From: Gigantopelta aegis
Lineage: Eukaryota; Mollusca; Gastropoda; Neomphalida; Peltospiridae
Assembly (NCBI RefSeq): GCF_016097555.1
Contig: NC_054712.1
Location: 43,124,567-43,188,566 of the forward strand
Direction of reading: 5' to 3'
DNA: 64,000 nt
Made by a program: the position numbers and the translations under genes. The notes beneath the pieces are model-generated. The model was not told where the DNA came from and made no database searches. It was given only the letters and a program-made list of their open reading frames with translations. Position 1 is the first letter of the stretch. Each line of letters begins with the position of its first letter. Shown here in pieces: positions 36,106 through 48,400 of the stretch.

Positions 36106-36476
36106 AGGGACATTCCTGAGTTTGCTTCATTGTAAAATGTTTCCGACTAAACTTGAATATTAAATATATTTTCCTGTTTAGAATATCAGTGTCTGTATAT
36201 TCAAAGTGTTTCTGGTCGTCTTAATATTTGTAAGAAGCCCAAACTGGATTTTGTCTTAAAATAATTTCGTATCTATACATGTGCGAAAAAATAATATTTT
36301 AGGAAATAAAATGAAATTTAACCTAGTACAAATATTAGAATGATCAGAAATACGTTTAATATGCAGCCACTAATATTTTATGCAGAAAAATATATTTGAT
36401 ATGTAATTACAATTGTTCAAAAGTCTCTGTTAGTTGATAACATCTTAAAAATTGCCGCAAACTCAGGAATGTCTCT
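36106..36476. mobile_element. TTAA-flanked inverted-repeat MITE
   Basis: Second copy of the family at 2229-2606, with TTAA at 36102-36105 and 36477-36480 and matching AGGGACATTCCTGAGTTTGC termini. It lies in proposed ZFP64 intron 1. Confidence 0.8.
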
Positions 36477-36837
36477 TTAAATAATTCATGTTAGGATTCT
36501 CAGACGGGCACCGCCATAGACAAAACAGGGCGGCCTGCATGTAGCTAATAAGGGGAGGGGGCACTTTCCCCACCACAACAGCAACTTATATTAAGTATAA
36601 ATACAAATTGTATAACATGACAATAAATTTACTGGTTAATAATATTGACATTTTAATTTTTATGTATGTTACCACCCTGAAATGGCTGCAAAAGCAAAAT
36701 TGTGAATTCATCTGCCGAATTCATCTATCCGAAATATGTTTTTATATACATTTGTCTTTGACAGGTCGTATTATGGTACATGGTGTTGTCCATCCATCTG
36801 TAAACTTTCTGTTTTCTGATCATATCTTTCTTATCAA

Positions 36838-37055
36838 TTCAAACCTTGCATGCAAGTGCAACTTGGGATGGTGGTGTGTTGCCTACCTTAACTAGGTCAC
36901 AGTGACCTATGTTTCATGAATTACTGCATATCAAAGGAAATTCTTGTCTGGGCTATATAGCTTCCTCGTGAATTCAGATATGATCATCAAACCTTGCATG
37001 CAAGTACAACCTGGGGTGGTGGTGTATTGTGTACCATAACTAGGTCACTGCAACC
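36838..37055. repeat. tandem repeat of about 147-bp period
   Basis: Two copies of CAAACCTTGCATGCAAGT followed by GGTGGTGT and TAACTAGGTCAC. Confidence 0.65.
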
Positions 37056-37112
37056 AACATTTGATGTGTGTATCGCATACCTCACTGGAACTCTTTGTTG
37101 TTAATATAAATA

Positions 37113-37258
37113 GGGAATAATTGGTTAATGTCTTAAGATATCGGCTTTATCCTGCGAATGTTAGAATGGCAAATGCAGCGAGACAGAGCCTTGCTGCATT
37201 TGCTATTCGACCTGAGCAGGATAAAACCGATATCTTAAGACAGTAACCAGTTATTTCT
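37113..37258. repeat. foldback hairpin
   Basis: Arms of about 60 nt around TTAAGATATCGG and CCGATATCTTAAGA, with TTTATCCTGC and GCAGGATAAA inside. Related hairpins are at 2936-3046 and 42857-42990. Confidence 0.7.
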
Positions 37259-37540
37259 TTTATCTTGCAATCCTACAGGAATAGTCAAAAAATCATTTAT
37301 TCCTCTTTTTGCGCACGGAAATCGAGTATCGCCAACCTAGCAAGGCATTTACGGTATGACATCATACAAGATACATGACATCATTCTTTGTAACACGCTA
37401 GCTACATTCTGCAACATTCAAAAAGTGTTTCTAAGCTCTAATTCATAAATAAATATACAAGTTTTGTATTGTTATCGCAAAACTAAAAGTTTTGTTAAGT
37501 ACAAGATATTATGTACCGGTATGTCTTTATTTATTTACAG

Positions 37541-39475
37541 GTAATTTGTTGATGTCCGATCCGCACAGTAACACATCAGCTGACATTCATATCTGTGGTA
37601 CGTGCAAAGCTCAGTTCAGCGACGTCATTGTTTTTCTCACACACAAAAAGGAGTGTTCTGAAACCTGCTTACTGCCACCACCAATACCACAAACCAGAAG
37701 GCCACACAGTTTGAATACTAACAATGATCCAGCTACGTCCATGTATGAAAACAATGTCCGAAGTCTCGAGTCTTCTGTCTTGGACAGAGATGATGGTCAG
37801 GACATGGATGTTGCTCACACTGAAGCACTTCACAGATCAGGTGATGGGGTGATGGTGTCGCTCAGTTTGTCATCTGATGGAGTCCGGGACAGTAGCACAC
37901 ATCTTATTCAGCCAACCAGCAAGGCAGTCATTGTCAGTGACGGACAAAGGTTGTATCAAGAGCAGAGGATTGTTGATTCACAAAGTTTACATCACGGACA
38001 AGGGGTTGCTTCACCAAACCAAAGATCACATGTGGTTCTTGAACAGCAAAGGATCCAACATCGATCTCCCAGGATCACACAGGATAGGTTTAGAGAAGGT
38101 TCTCAACATCGAGTTGAGAGTCAGTTTCCTCGGCAAGTAGAAGCCCATATGGTTGAGAAAAATATCCAGAATGTTACATCGAAGCTTTCTCAAGAAGCAG
38201 TAAGTGGAAATCTTCAACAGACAGGAGTTCTCGTTGCACAGCCAAACTTTCGCATGACTACATCGAGATCCCGTGGCTTGATTCCTGATAGAGTAGAAAG
38301 CCTCGTCCAGCAGAATGCCCACCAGGTGACAGACAAGTCTGTTGAGGAGACTCTGTCTGTGTCCGCTGGTGGACAAACCGTGGTGTTCACTGACGGGTCT
38401 CAGCTCTCTCAGATTATAACATCAGATGGACAGCCTGTTGTTCTGCAAGGTGGAACCCAGCTTCCTCACATTGTCAGTTCTGATGGGCAGACCATCTTAC
38501 TTAGAGATGGAGCCAAATTTACCCAGACGGCATCTTCAGATGGACAGTCTGTTCTCTTGCAAGACGGAACTCCGCTCTCTCAGATTGTCACATCAGATGG
38601 ACAAAGCATCTTGTTAAGAGATGGAGCCCAACTCACGCAGGTTCAAAATGCAGGTAGACAAACTGTTCTACTGAAAGATGGAACCCAGATTTCTCAGGTT
38701 CAGACTTCAGATTCAGGATGGCACCATCAGACAGTTCTTGACCAGAGTCAGCTGAGGGGGTCAGTTGATGGCATCAGTTCTTACGATGATGCTGAAATGT
38801 TCACAGCACCAGAGACAAGTATGAATTTTGAAGCTCACACTTCCAGCAATTCCAGATCAGAAGCTTCTAATTTCCAGACTAACACAAATGTGATGTTTCA
38901 TTCCCAGGATCCTACAGCAGAACACCTGCATATGGACAGTCTTTCTGACACATCCATCTCCGAACAATCTCTCAGGGATGCTGTCAATCTTCTTGCTAAA
39001 GGCAAAGGCCAAAGTGTTGCTCACCAGAAAGTAACTGAAAGTGGTTCTTCAAACTCTTCCTCTAGTATCTTAACACACAAATCTGGTGCCAGGGGATCGA
39101 AGAGACTGAAGCTGGATGATCTAGGTATGTCTGCCATACTCCACGTGAGTCAGGACTCCTCTATATCATCGTCTGGTGTTTTTGACTCAGCTTCATCTAC
39201 CAGCATTCATGATGCTGCTGCCTCAGCAGGTATTTATGATGCTTCATCCTCGTTGACTTCTCTCCAGGATCCTGTACCATCTGGTGTTGTGTATCACATT
39301 CCTTCGTCAGCTGCTGGACAAGAGGGTGAAGTGTCTGCTGCTGCTGATGGTGTTGCTGCTTCTGCTACAGGGATTCATGGTGCCAGCTTCCAGCAGGTGG
39401 CAGTAAACGAAGGAATTGCACATATTCAGAACTCACAACAGACACAGCAGATAGGAGTGTCTAAAACAGGACTAG
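37541..39475 (+). CDS. ZFP64: ZFP64 exon 2 (N-terminal region)
   Basis: Acceptor TTATTTACAG at 37531-37540; donor GTAATT at 39476. The exon starts in frame upstream of ATG 37552, so either this ATG or an upstream exon supplies the start. It encodes the conserved CGTCKAQF finger-like motif, then a Gln/Ser-rich region. Six 19-residue repeats (38365-38706) have the pattern SDGQxxLLxDGxxLxQxx. Poly-Ser and Ala-rich tracts follow. No other fingers. Confidence 0.88.
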
Positions 39476-42400
39476 GTAATTTGTTTTGTTATTTGCTATC
39501 AGCCACATGCTCCAGTATTTATTGCTAAGTACTAGGGTATGTGTGTGTGTGTTTCAGTGGTAGAGAACTGGTTTTTTGGAATATTTCAGACTGATGTGTC
39601 ATACTAAACATAAGAGAGCTATTTTTCGGGAATGTTTTAGACTATATTGAGTCATACTGTAAATATAAGAGAACTGTGTTTTTCTGAAATGTTTCAGATT
39701 ATAATAATTATTGAGTCATACTTTACATATACTCTTCAAAAAAAGAAACGCAAAAGGGTACAAATGGGTTATAACTCCGATTTTATGTTTCCTACCGGTT
39801 CATGCTTTGTGAATATAAGGTCATTGCATGTCCCAAACACATTCCCACGGTTACATTCGATAAAACGCAGCTACTGTACAATAAAGTTCCAAAATGTGAA
39901 TATTCGCAAAAACGCAGCCACGTGCAAACCATGTCACCACTGCACGTGCGTTGTCTGCACGTGCAACATGAACACCGACAGTATAAAAGTGCAGGGTGTT
40001 CGCTTGCCTGGCCTCTGTATCTGGCCGACAGTTGACAATCCAGGACATGCCACGTCTCAGTGAACCGCAGAGAAACAATGCCATCGGCCGACTAGACGCA
40101 GGCGAATCCAGAACGGCCGTTGCCAGGGCATTCCATGTGTCCCCAAGCACCATCTCCAGACTGTGGGACCGTTACCAGCAACATGGATCAACACGTGACC
40201 TCCCTAGATCCGGTCGACCACGGGTCACTACCCCCGGGCAGGACCGCTACATCCGGGTACGCCACCTTCGGGAACGATTGACTACTGCCACCTCCACAGC
40301 CGCAGCAATACCAGGTTTGCGCAGGATATCCGACCAGACCGTACGGAACCACCTACGTGAGGTAGGAATTCGTGCCAGACGTCCAGTTCGAGGTGTCATC
40401 TTAACACCACAACACCGTCGACTCCGATTGCAGTGGTGCCAGATTAATCGACAATGGCCTCAACTGCGATGGAGACAGGTGTGGTTCAGTGACGAGTCCC
40501 GATTTCTGCTCCAACGTCATGATGGAAAATGTCGCTTGTATAGGCGTCGTGGTGAACGTTATGCGGCAAACTGCGTGCAGGAAGTGGACAGATTCGGCGG
40601 GGGTAGTTTCATGGTGTGGGCAGCCATCTCACACACTGGCAGAACTGACCTGGTCCACGTGCAGGGCAACCTGAATGCACAGGGCTACATTGACCAGATC
40701 CTCCGGCCACACATCGTTCCAGTTATGGCCAACGCCAACGCAGTGTTCCAACATGACAACGCCAGGCCTCACACAGCACGTCTCACAACGGCTTTCCTAC
40801 AGAACAACAACATTAATGTCCTTCCTTGGCCATCGATATCACCGGATTTGAACCCAATTGAGCATCTATGGGACGAGTTGGACCGACGCCTCCGACAGCG
40901 ACAACCACAGCCTCAGACCCTGCCCGAGCTGGCAGCAGCCTTGCAGGCCGAGTGGGCCACCATCCCCCGGGACGTCATCCGTACTCTGGTTGCTTCAATG
41001 GGCAGGCGGTGCCAGGCAGTTGTCAACACACGCGGAGGCCACACCCGGTATTGACTCCAGATGACCGTGACCTTGGTGGTGTGTCCTATCACTTACTCAC
41101 AATGGACTAGAGTGAATTGTGAACAATCCTGCAACATTTGGTAATTATCGGACTCACCATTCAATAATTAAATCAATTCTCCAAATGTTACGACAATGTG
41201 GTTTTGCGTTTCTTCTTTTGAAGAGTATATAAGAGAACTGTTTTACTGGAATGTTTCAGACTATGATGAGTCATACTTTACATATAGAACAGTTGTTTTT
41301 CTGGAATGTTTCAGACTATGTAGTCACAGTGCACGATCCCGACTCGCCCAGCAAGAAACGGTTCAAGTGTTCCGTGGCCGACTGCCACTTCACGACGACC
41401 TACATTCGTGACCTTGACCGACACAACCGAGTGCACACCGGCGAGCGTCCGTACATCTGTCCGCTGTGTCCCAAGTCGTTCAGTCGGTCGGACAAACTCA
41501 ACATTCATCTGAGGGGACACACGGGTGCAAAACCATTCAAGTGCAATTTCTGTAAGTAGCATTTATTATAGAGCTTGGTGCATGTACAGACATTTCCTTT
41601 CAGTTTCCATGCTAATACTGATGCATAGCTTCTGTACTCTGACTTCAGTGGACCTGGTTTGAGTTTGGAGTTTTCCTTCTCCTAGGAGTTTACTTACTAG
41701 GATTCTGAGCCTCTCCAGCCCAGTTTTGATTTTGAAGTTTGCTTCTTCTAGACAGTTGTCTTTCTTGACTCATGTCCTCTGACTGTCCGGTACATATTAG
41801 TCTAGTCTCTACCCTTTGACCAGTCAAGCTTGAGTGACCCTACCAGGAGCTGATGCTCCAGCTGGCATAGCTTTCCGAGTCATTGAGACATGCAAGCTAC
41901 CTGACCAGTCAAGGAATGGACCATGAGATAGGTAAGTAGCATTGACAGGCAGGGTAGCGACAGTAGATGGCTTAATAAATTAAAGGTTTACACATGTAGC
42001 TCTAGATTAGCAGATAATTTCACCAAATTATAACTTAAAAATTTCTTCAAAACTAGCAGACATAAAATTATTTTCTAACAAAATATCAATTACAGCGATG
42101 TGAGAACTACACGGAAACGTGGAAATACGCTTTTCCATTTAGTCTAAAAAAACAAAAAACATGATGTTCAATACTGTTGACCACACAAGGTTCATTTGCA
42201 TGTTTTCACGGTTTCAAGTTTATGATGTGTGCCTTATATTATAAGTTATAACCAGTTCAGATTTGTTAGCATTGAATGTAATTTTTGGCAGTTCCAGGTG
42301 TTAAAAACAACAATTTTCCTTCAGAGACCCTTGAGTGGCCCCTGGCCGCAGTAAGCTTTTTTGTTCCAGCCCCTCTCAAATCCCTGCAATTATTATATGA

Positions 42401-45400
42401 AATTACGAGACCAATGACAATAGAATTTGCCAATTGTTTTTAAAATTCACAATTGGCAAATGTGGCGAGTGCCAGAGGTAGCCCTGATTTTCGTATGGAA
42501 TTTGTGACTTGAAATATACCCTGCTCATCCTGTTCAACTGATGTTCACTACCATGAGCCGTTAAGCAAATATTTAAAACTGTTATTATTAATTAGCCAGG
42601 GACTTAACAACATGTTCTGTAGGTCCTTCCCAAAAGAAAGTGGCACTGAAAATTCCCAATTTCTATGCTCAAAATTCCCAATATTATATATTTTTAATTA
42701 TTTCTGTTAAAATTAATAAATTAATTTAACAGTGGTTACTGCATCATGCAGTGGCCTAAAACAATATTCCAAGTATGATTTACTCGTTCTGATTTTCCCA
42801 ATCTCACATACATGTATAACCATGGCAAAAAATTCTGGATATATCCCTGTTAGTTTAAATAGAGAATAAATAGTTAATGACGTGTCGGATACTTCATTTA
42901 TCCTGTGAAGGTAAGAATGGGTAATTCTCATTTGGCCTGAACAGGATAAAGCAGATATCCAATGTCATTAATTGGTTATTATCTTTACCCTGCAGACCAT
43001 AAAAAATTAGGGGGAAAAGCTATTATTTCTGTTATTTCAGCCACAGTGTATGATGACCTGGAGGTCAAATGAGCGATTACCGACCTCGATGGTGTCGTGG
43101 TTAAGCCATCGGTCTACAGACTGGTAGGTACAGGGTTCGCATCCTGGTACCGGCTCCAACCCAGAGTGAGTTCTTATTGGCTCAATGGGTAGGTGTAAGA
43201 CCACTACACCATCTTCTCTCTCACTAACCACTAACCAACTAACAACTAACCCACTGTCCTGGACAACCAGCCCAGATAGCTGAGGTGTGTGCCCAGGACA
43301 GCGTGCTTGAACCTTAATTGAATATAAGCACGAAAATAACTTGAAATGAAATGAGTTGAGTGATTTCGTAATGTAGCTATGCGCGTGACGTCAAAAGTCA
43401 TATCCTGCTACCACACAAATATGACTTTGCTTTATCTGTCATCATATTCTGTAAATAGAAACGATGGTTGCTGGATAAAAATATATTTTTTTTTTTTTGT
43501 CTAATTTAATATTTATAACTATTGAAATATGATTTATGACTAGTAATATATGATTTATGGATACCAAAAATCTGTGACTTTGGCTACCGAAATATGAATA
43601 ATTAATGGAATGTGAAGATACATGTATAAATGTCCTAGCGTTACTGAAAAATATATAACAAAATACTCTTTAATTCTTTACGGGCCCAATAGTAAAGCAC
43701 CCCCTCGATGCGCGGTTGGTGTGGGATTGATCCTCGTCGGTGGGCCCATTGGGCTATTTCTCGTTCCAGCCAGTGCACCATGACTGGTATATCAAAGGCC
43801 GTGGTATGTACTACCGTGTCTGTGGGATGGTACATATAAAAGATCCCTTGCTGCTAATCGGAAAGAGTAGCCCATGAAGTGGTGACAGCGGGTATCCTCT
43901 CTCAATATCTGTGTGGTCCTTAACCATATGTTTGACGCCATATATTATAACCGTAAATAAAATGTGTTGAGTGCGTCGTTAAATAAAACATGTCCTTCCT
44001 TCCTTCTTTTAATTCTTTCTTTTTGTTTTGTTTATTTATTAGAAATGTTGTACTACAAAGTATCTGTATTTCAGGTGACTATGGCGCGGCAGATAGCAGT
44101 AGTTTGAAGAAACACATCAGAATCCACACAGATGAAAGACCTTTTAGGTAGGCAGGCTGCGAATCTAGCACGATTTCCAGGGAACATTTTGTTGAGTATC
44201 GCGTCGTGATTCCCTACACAAGATTCACAGATCTCTACACAATTTTGTAACATTAAACAGTAGTTGCTAATCAAGTTTCAGTCAACTAAGATCGATGGCA
44301 GTCACTTTTCGCACCCTTGTTTTGGCTTCATACACAATAAATATAGCATATCTTACCGTAATTTCACTTGAAATCCATATATCGTAAAAGGTACGATTTT
44401 TTAATCACAAGATTTTCTTCAAACACATTCAGGTGCATTAGTAATGTTCAAACAAAAAAATCTCAATAGCAATTTTGCACTGGAATTTTTCCAGCATTCT
44501 TAAAACGGAAACGTCATGTACCCAGTTATGGTTATTGTAAGCAGATGCAAATTGACGTCATTGGAATACTGACGTTATTCAAATTCAGAATTAACTATGC
44601 TATTACATTGCTTCGCTGCATTAAAGTAAAAACTGGTCTACTAAATTTCTATAACAAACAGACAACTTTGTTTACAAGTCGGTATTTTTCATAATTCTGG
44701 ACAAAATATTAATTTTAAATTTTAAAACATGAAAGAAATAAAAAGTACCTTTTGTTAAATATGTCATATCAGAAAATTACCATTGGATATGTTTTATTTA
44801 TTGTGTACGAAGCCAAAACAAGGGTCCGAAAAGTGACTGTCATCGACCTTAGAAGTATTGCTAATCAAGATTTTGAAAACAAATCCCACATTTTAGCTCG
44901 GAAACATAAGATTTTGAGATGGAAATCCCATAATATCTATATTACATATTTTATGATTTTGGCATATCTTTAAAAAGAAACCACACATTGATTGCCTGTG
45001 TGCTCTCTCCCCCCTCCCCCCCCCCCCCCCCCCCCCCAATGACTGGCGTCTTTGGTCATTCTGAGTTTTCCAGGGGAGGATGGAGTACCCCCCAATGACT
45101 GGCGTCTTTGGTCATTCTGAGTTTTCCAGGGGAGGATGGAGTACCCCCCAATGACTGGCGTCTTTGGTCATTCTGAGTTTTCCAGGGGAGGATGGAGTAG
45201 TGCCTCTGTCAAGCTGACAATCACTATGTTGCCCTGGAAGAAGGAAGGAAGGAAATGTTTTATTTAACGACGCACTCAACACATTTTATTTACGGTCATA
45301 TGGCGTTGGACATATGGTGAAGTACCACACAGATATTGAGGGAGGAAACCCACTGTCGCCACTTCATGGGCTACTCTTTTTTTTATTAGCAGCAAGGGAT

Positions 45401-48400
45401 CTTTTATATGCATCATCCCACAGACAGGGTAGCACTGTTGCCCTGGAATGCCTGATATGTTTGTCCAGAGATTATGGAAACTCTTTGTCTCACAGTCATA
45501 CTCATAGTCATTGCATTCTGGGTCCTTGTTGGGACGGGACGTAGCTCTGTGGTACAGCGCTCGCCTGATGCGCGATCGATCTAGGATCGATTCTCCCATT
45601 GGTGGGCCCATTGGGCTATTTCTCGTTCCAGCCAGTGGTCCACAACTGGTGTAACAAAGGCCGTGGTATGTACTATCCTGTCTGAGGGATAGTGCATATA
45701 AAAGATCCCATGCTGCTAATTGAAAAGAGTAGCCCATGAAGTGGCGACAGCGGGTTTCCTATCTCAATATATGTGTGGTCCATATCCATATGTCCGATGC
45801 CATATAACTTTAAATAAAATGTGTTGAGTACGTTGTTAGATAAAACATTTCCTTCCTTCTATGTCCTTGTTCTATTTAAAGCCAACTAGGTTTTGGGTAG
45901 TGTGAAATATTTTGGGCTATTATATTGTTTTGTTCTTTACTGTTGGCTTATGCAAATTACTTTCAACATTTTTGCTTCAACTGTTTTGGATAACCACTTT
46001 ACATGCAAACATATTAAGCAGTTTATGTGATAATATTAATTTTCAACCATTTTGGACTAGATGAATTTTGTAAAAACACTTTACGTTATTAGTTATATGG
46101 AGATCAGTCCCTGTTGGTGACCCAGTGGGCTATTGCTCGTTCCAGCCAGTGCACCACAAATGGTATATCAAATACAGTGGTATGTGCTATTCTGTCTATG
46201 GGATTGTGCATATAAAAGATCCCTTGGTACTAATGAAAAAATGTAGCGGGTTTCCTCTAAGACTATATGTCAAAATTAAATGTTTCACATCCAATAAATA
46301 AACAAATTAACGTGCTCTAGTGGTGTCGTTAAATAAAACAAACTTTTTTTTTTTTAGTTATATGGAATTTTATTTTAAATATTAGACCTTAGACCTGTCA
46401 TTGGATAAACAGTTTACTCACCCCACGACCTTACTGTAATGCATGCCAGTCTAAAGTATAATTATTATTACCCTAAACACTGGTGTGAGACCTCGCTTTT
46501 GTCACTGTACCATTTTGATGATGTAATAGACAATGTGTCCTTCTTTGTTAAATTAAATCCAACAAATTGTGCACTTACTACATGAAATTCTTCTGTGTCT
46601 TCTTCCACAATTTTGGATTTAATAAGTTAAAAAACACCAATTACAACTAATACTGTTAACATGTTGACCTCTACCATCATGAAATGTTATTGTGAGCAGG
46701 GCTAGCTCTGTTCTCAGGAATTGCTTTTCACATGTTAAATTGACCTTGACCATGACCTTAACCTTATTGCAGGTGTCAGATCTGCCCGTACGCGAGTCGC
46801 AACTCCAGTCAGCTGATCGTGCACCTTCGCACCCACACCGGGGACAGTCCATTTCAGTGCAGTGTTTGTGACGCCAAGTTTAAAATCAACTCCGACCTCA
46901 AGCGCCACATGAGGATTCACACGGGAGAAAAACCATATGGCTGTGATTTGTGTGACTACAGGTGTTCTGTCAGAGGTAAGAGGTTTACTCTCGGGCAACC
47001 CCAAGTGATACTACCATAACATTAAACAATCAAATATATTTTTTTTTTTACCAGGCAATCTCAAATGTCACCACCATAACATTAAACAATGAATATTTTT
47101 TTCTTTTTTACCAGGCATTGGCAAGTGTCACCACCATAACATTAAACAGTTAAATATATCTTTTTTTTACCAGATAACTTACTGTCAGTACCATAACATT
47201 AAACAATCAAGTATATCAGACCTTGCTGTTTCCTCATCACTCCTCTCAGACTAGTTCAAGGAGAGCAATTTTTAGCTCCCTTTAGCATGAGAATTTATAC
47301 GATATCAGTATGGTAATATCTTAAATGGCTCCCCATAATCTTTGTGAGGGGAGCAATTAATCACACCCGTCAAGTTGTTTTCACTGCGAAGTCTGATGTA
47401 TCTTTTTTTTACCAGGCAACTTCAAGTATCAGTACCATAACATGAAACAATTAAATATATATTTTGCCCCAGGCAACCTCAAGTGTTTGTGACATATCAT
47501 TAAACAATGAAATATATCCTTTTTTCCCCAGGCAACCTCAAGTTGTTGTGACGTATCATTAAACAATCAGGGCTCACCCTGTACATTGCCAAATTAGCCA
47601 GTTGCTAATTTTTATATAAAATGGCTACAAAATTTAGCCTTTGGCTAAAAGAATATTCCTCAAATTAACCACATTTTAATAAATTTCAAGGAAATACTCA
47701 AAATTGACTAAACCAAAATTTGTTCCAGTGTGAGCCCTGAACAATGAAATATATCTTATTCCCTAGGCAACCTCAAGTGTCAGTACCGTAACATTAAACA
47801 ACCAAATATATCTTATTCCCTAGGCAACCTCAAGTGTCAGTACCGTAACATTAAACAACCAAATATATCTTATTCCCTAGGCAACCTCAAGTGTCAGTAC
47901 CGTAACATTAAACAACCAAATATATCTTATTCCCTAGGCAACCTCAAGTGTCAGTACCGTAACATTAAACAACCAAATATATCTTATTCCCTAGGCAACC
48001 TCAAGTGTCAGTACCGTAACATTAAACAACCAAATATATCTTATTCCCTAGGCAACCTCAAGTGTCAGTACCGTAACATTAAACAACCAAATATATCTTA
48101 TTCCCTAGGCAACCTCAAGTGTCAGTACCGTAACATTAAACAACCAAATATATCTTATTCCCTAGGCAACCTCAAGTGTCAGTACCGTAACATTAAACAA
48201 CCAAATATATCTTATTCCCTAGGCAACCTCAAGTGTCAGTACCGTAACATTAAACAACCAAATATATCTTATTCCCTAGGCAACCTCAAGTGTCAGTACC
48301 GTAACATTAAACAACCAAATATATCTTATTCCCTAGGCAACCTCAAGTGTCAGTACCGTAACATTAAACAACCAAATATATCTTATTCCCTAGGCAACCT

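Larger units (their letters stand above)
39551..41314 (+). repeat. array of duplicated 3' splice sites in ZFP64 intron 2
   Basis: Copies of a 51-66 bp unit (GGAATGTTTCAG, then ACTATGATGAGTCATACTTT or similar, then AAGAGAACTG) end in AG at 39589, 39640, 39697, 41259 and 41314. A shorter sixth copy ends at 39557. The last is the real acceptor of exon 3. The unit length is not a multiple of three, so upstream acceptors shift the frame. A Tc1 element interrupts the array after the copy ending at 39697. Confidence 0.8.
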
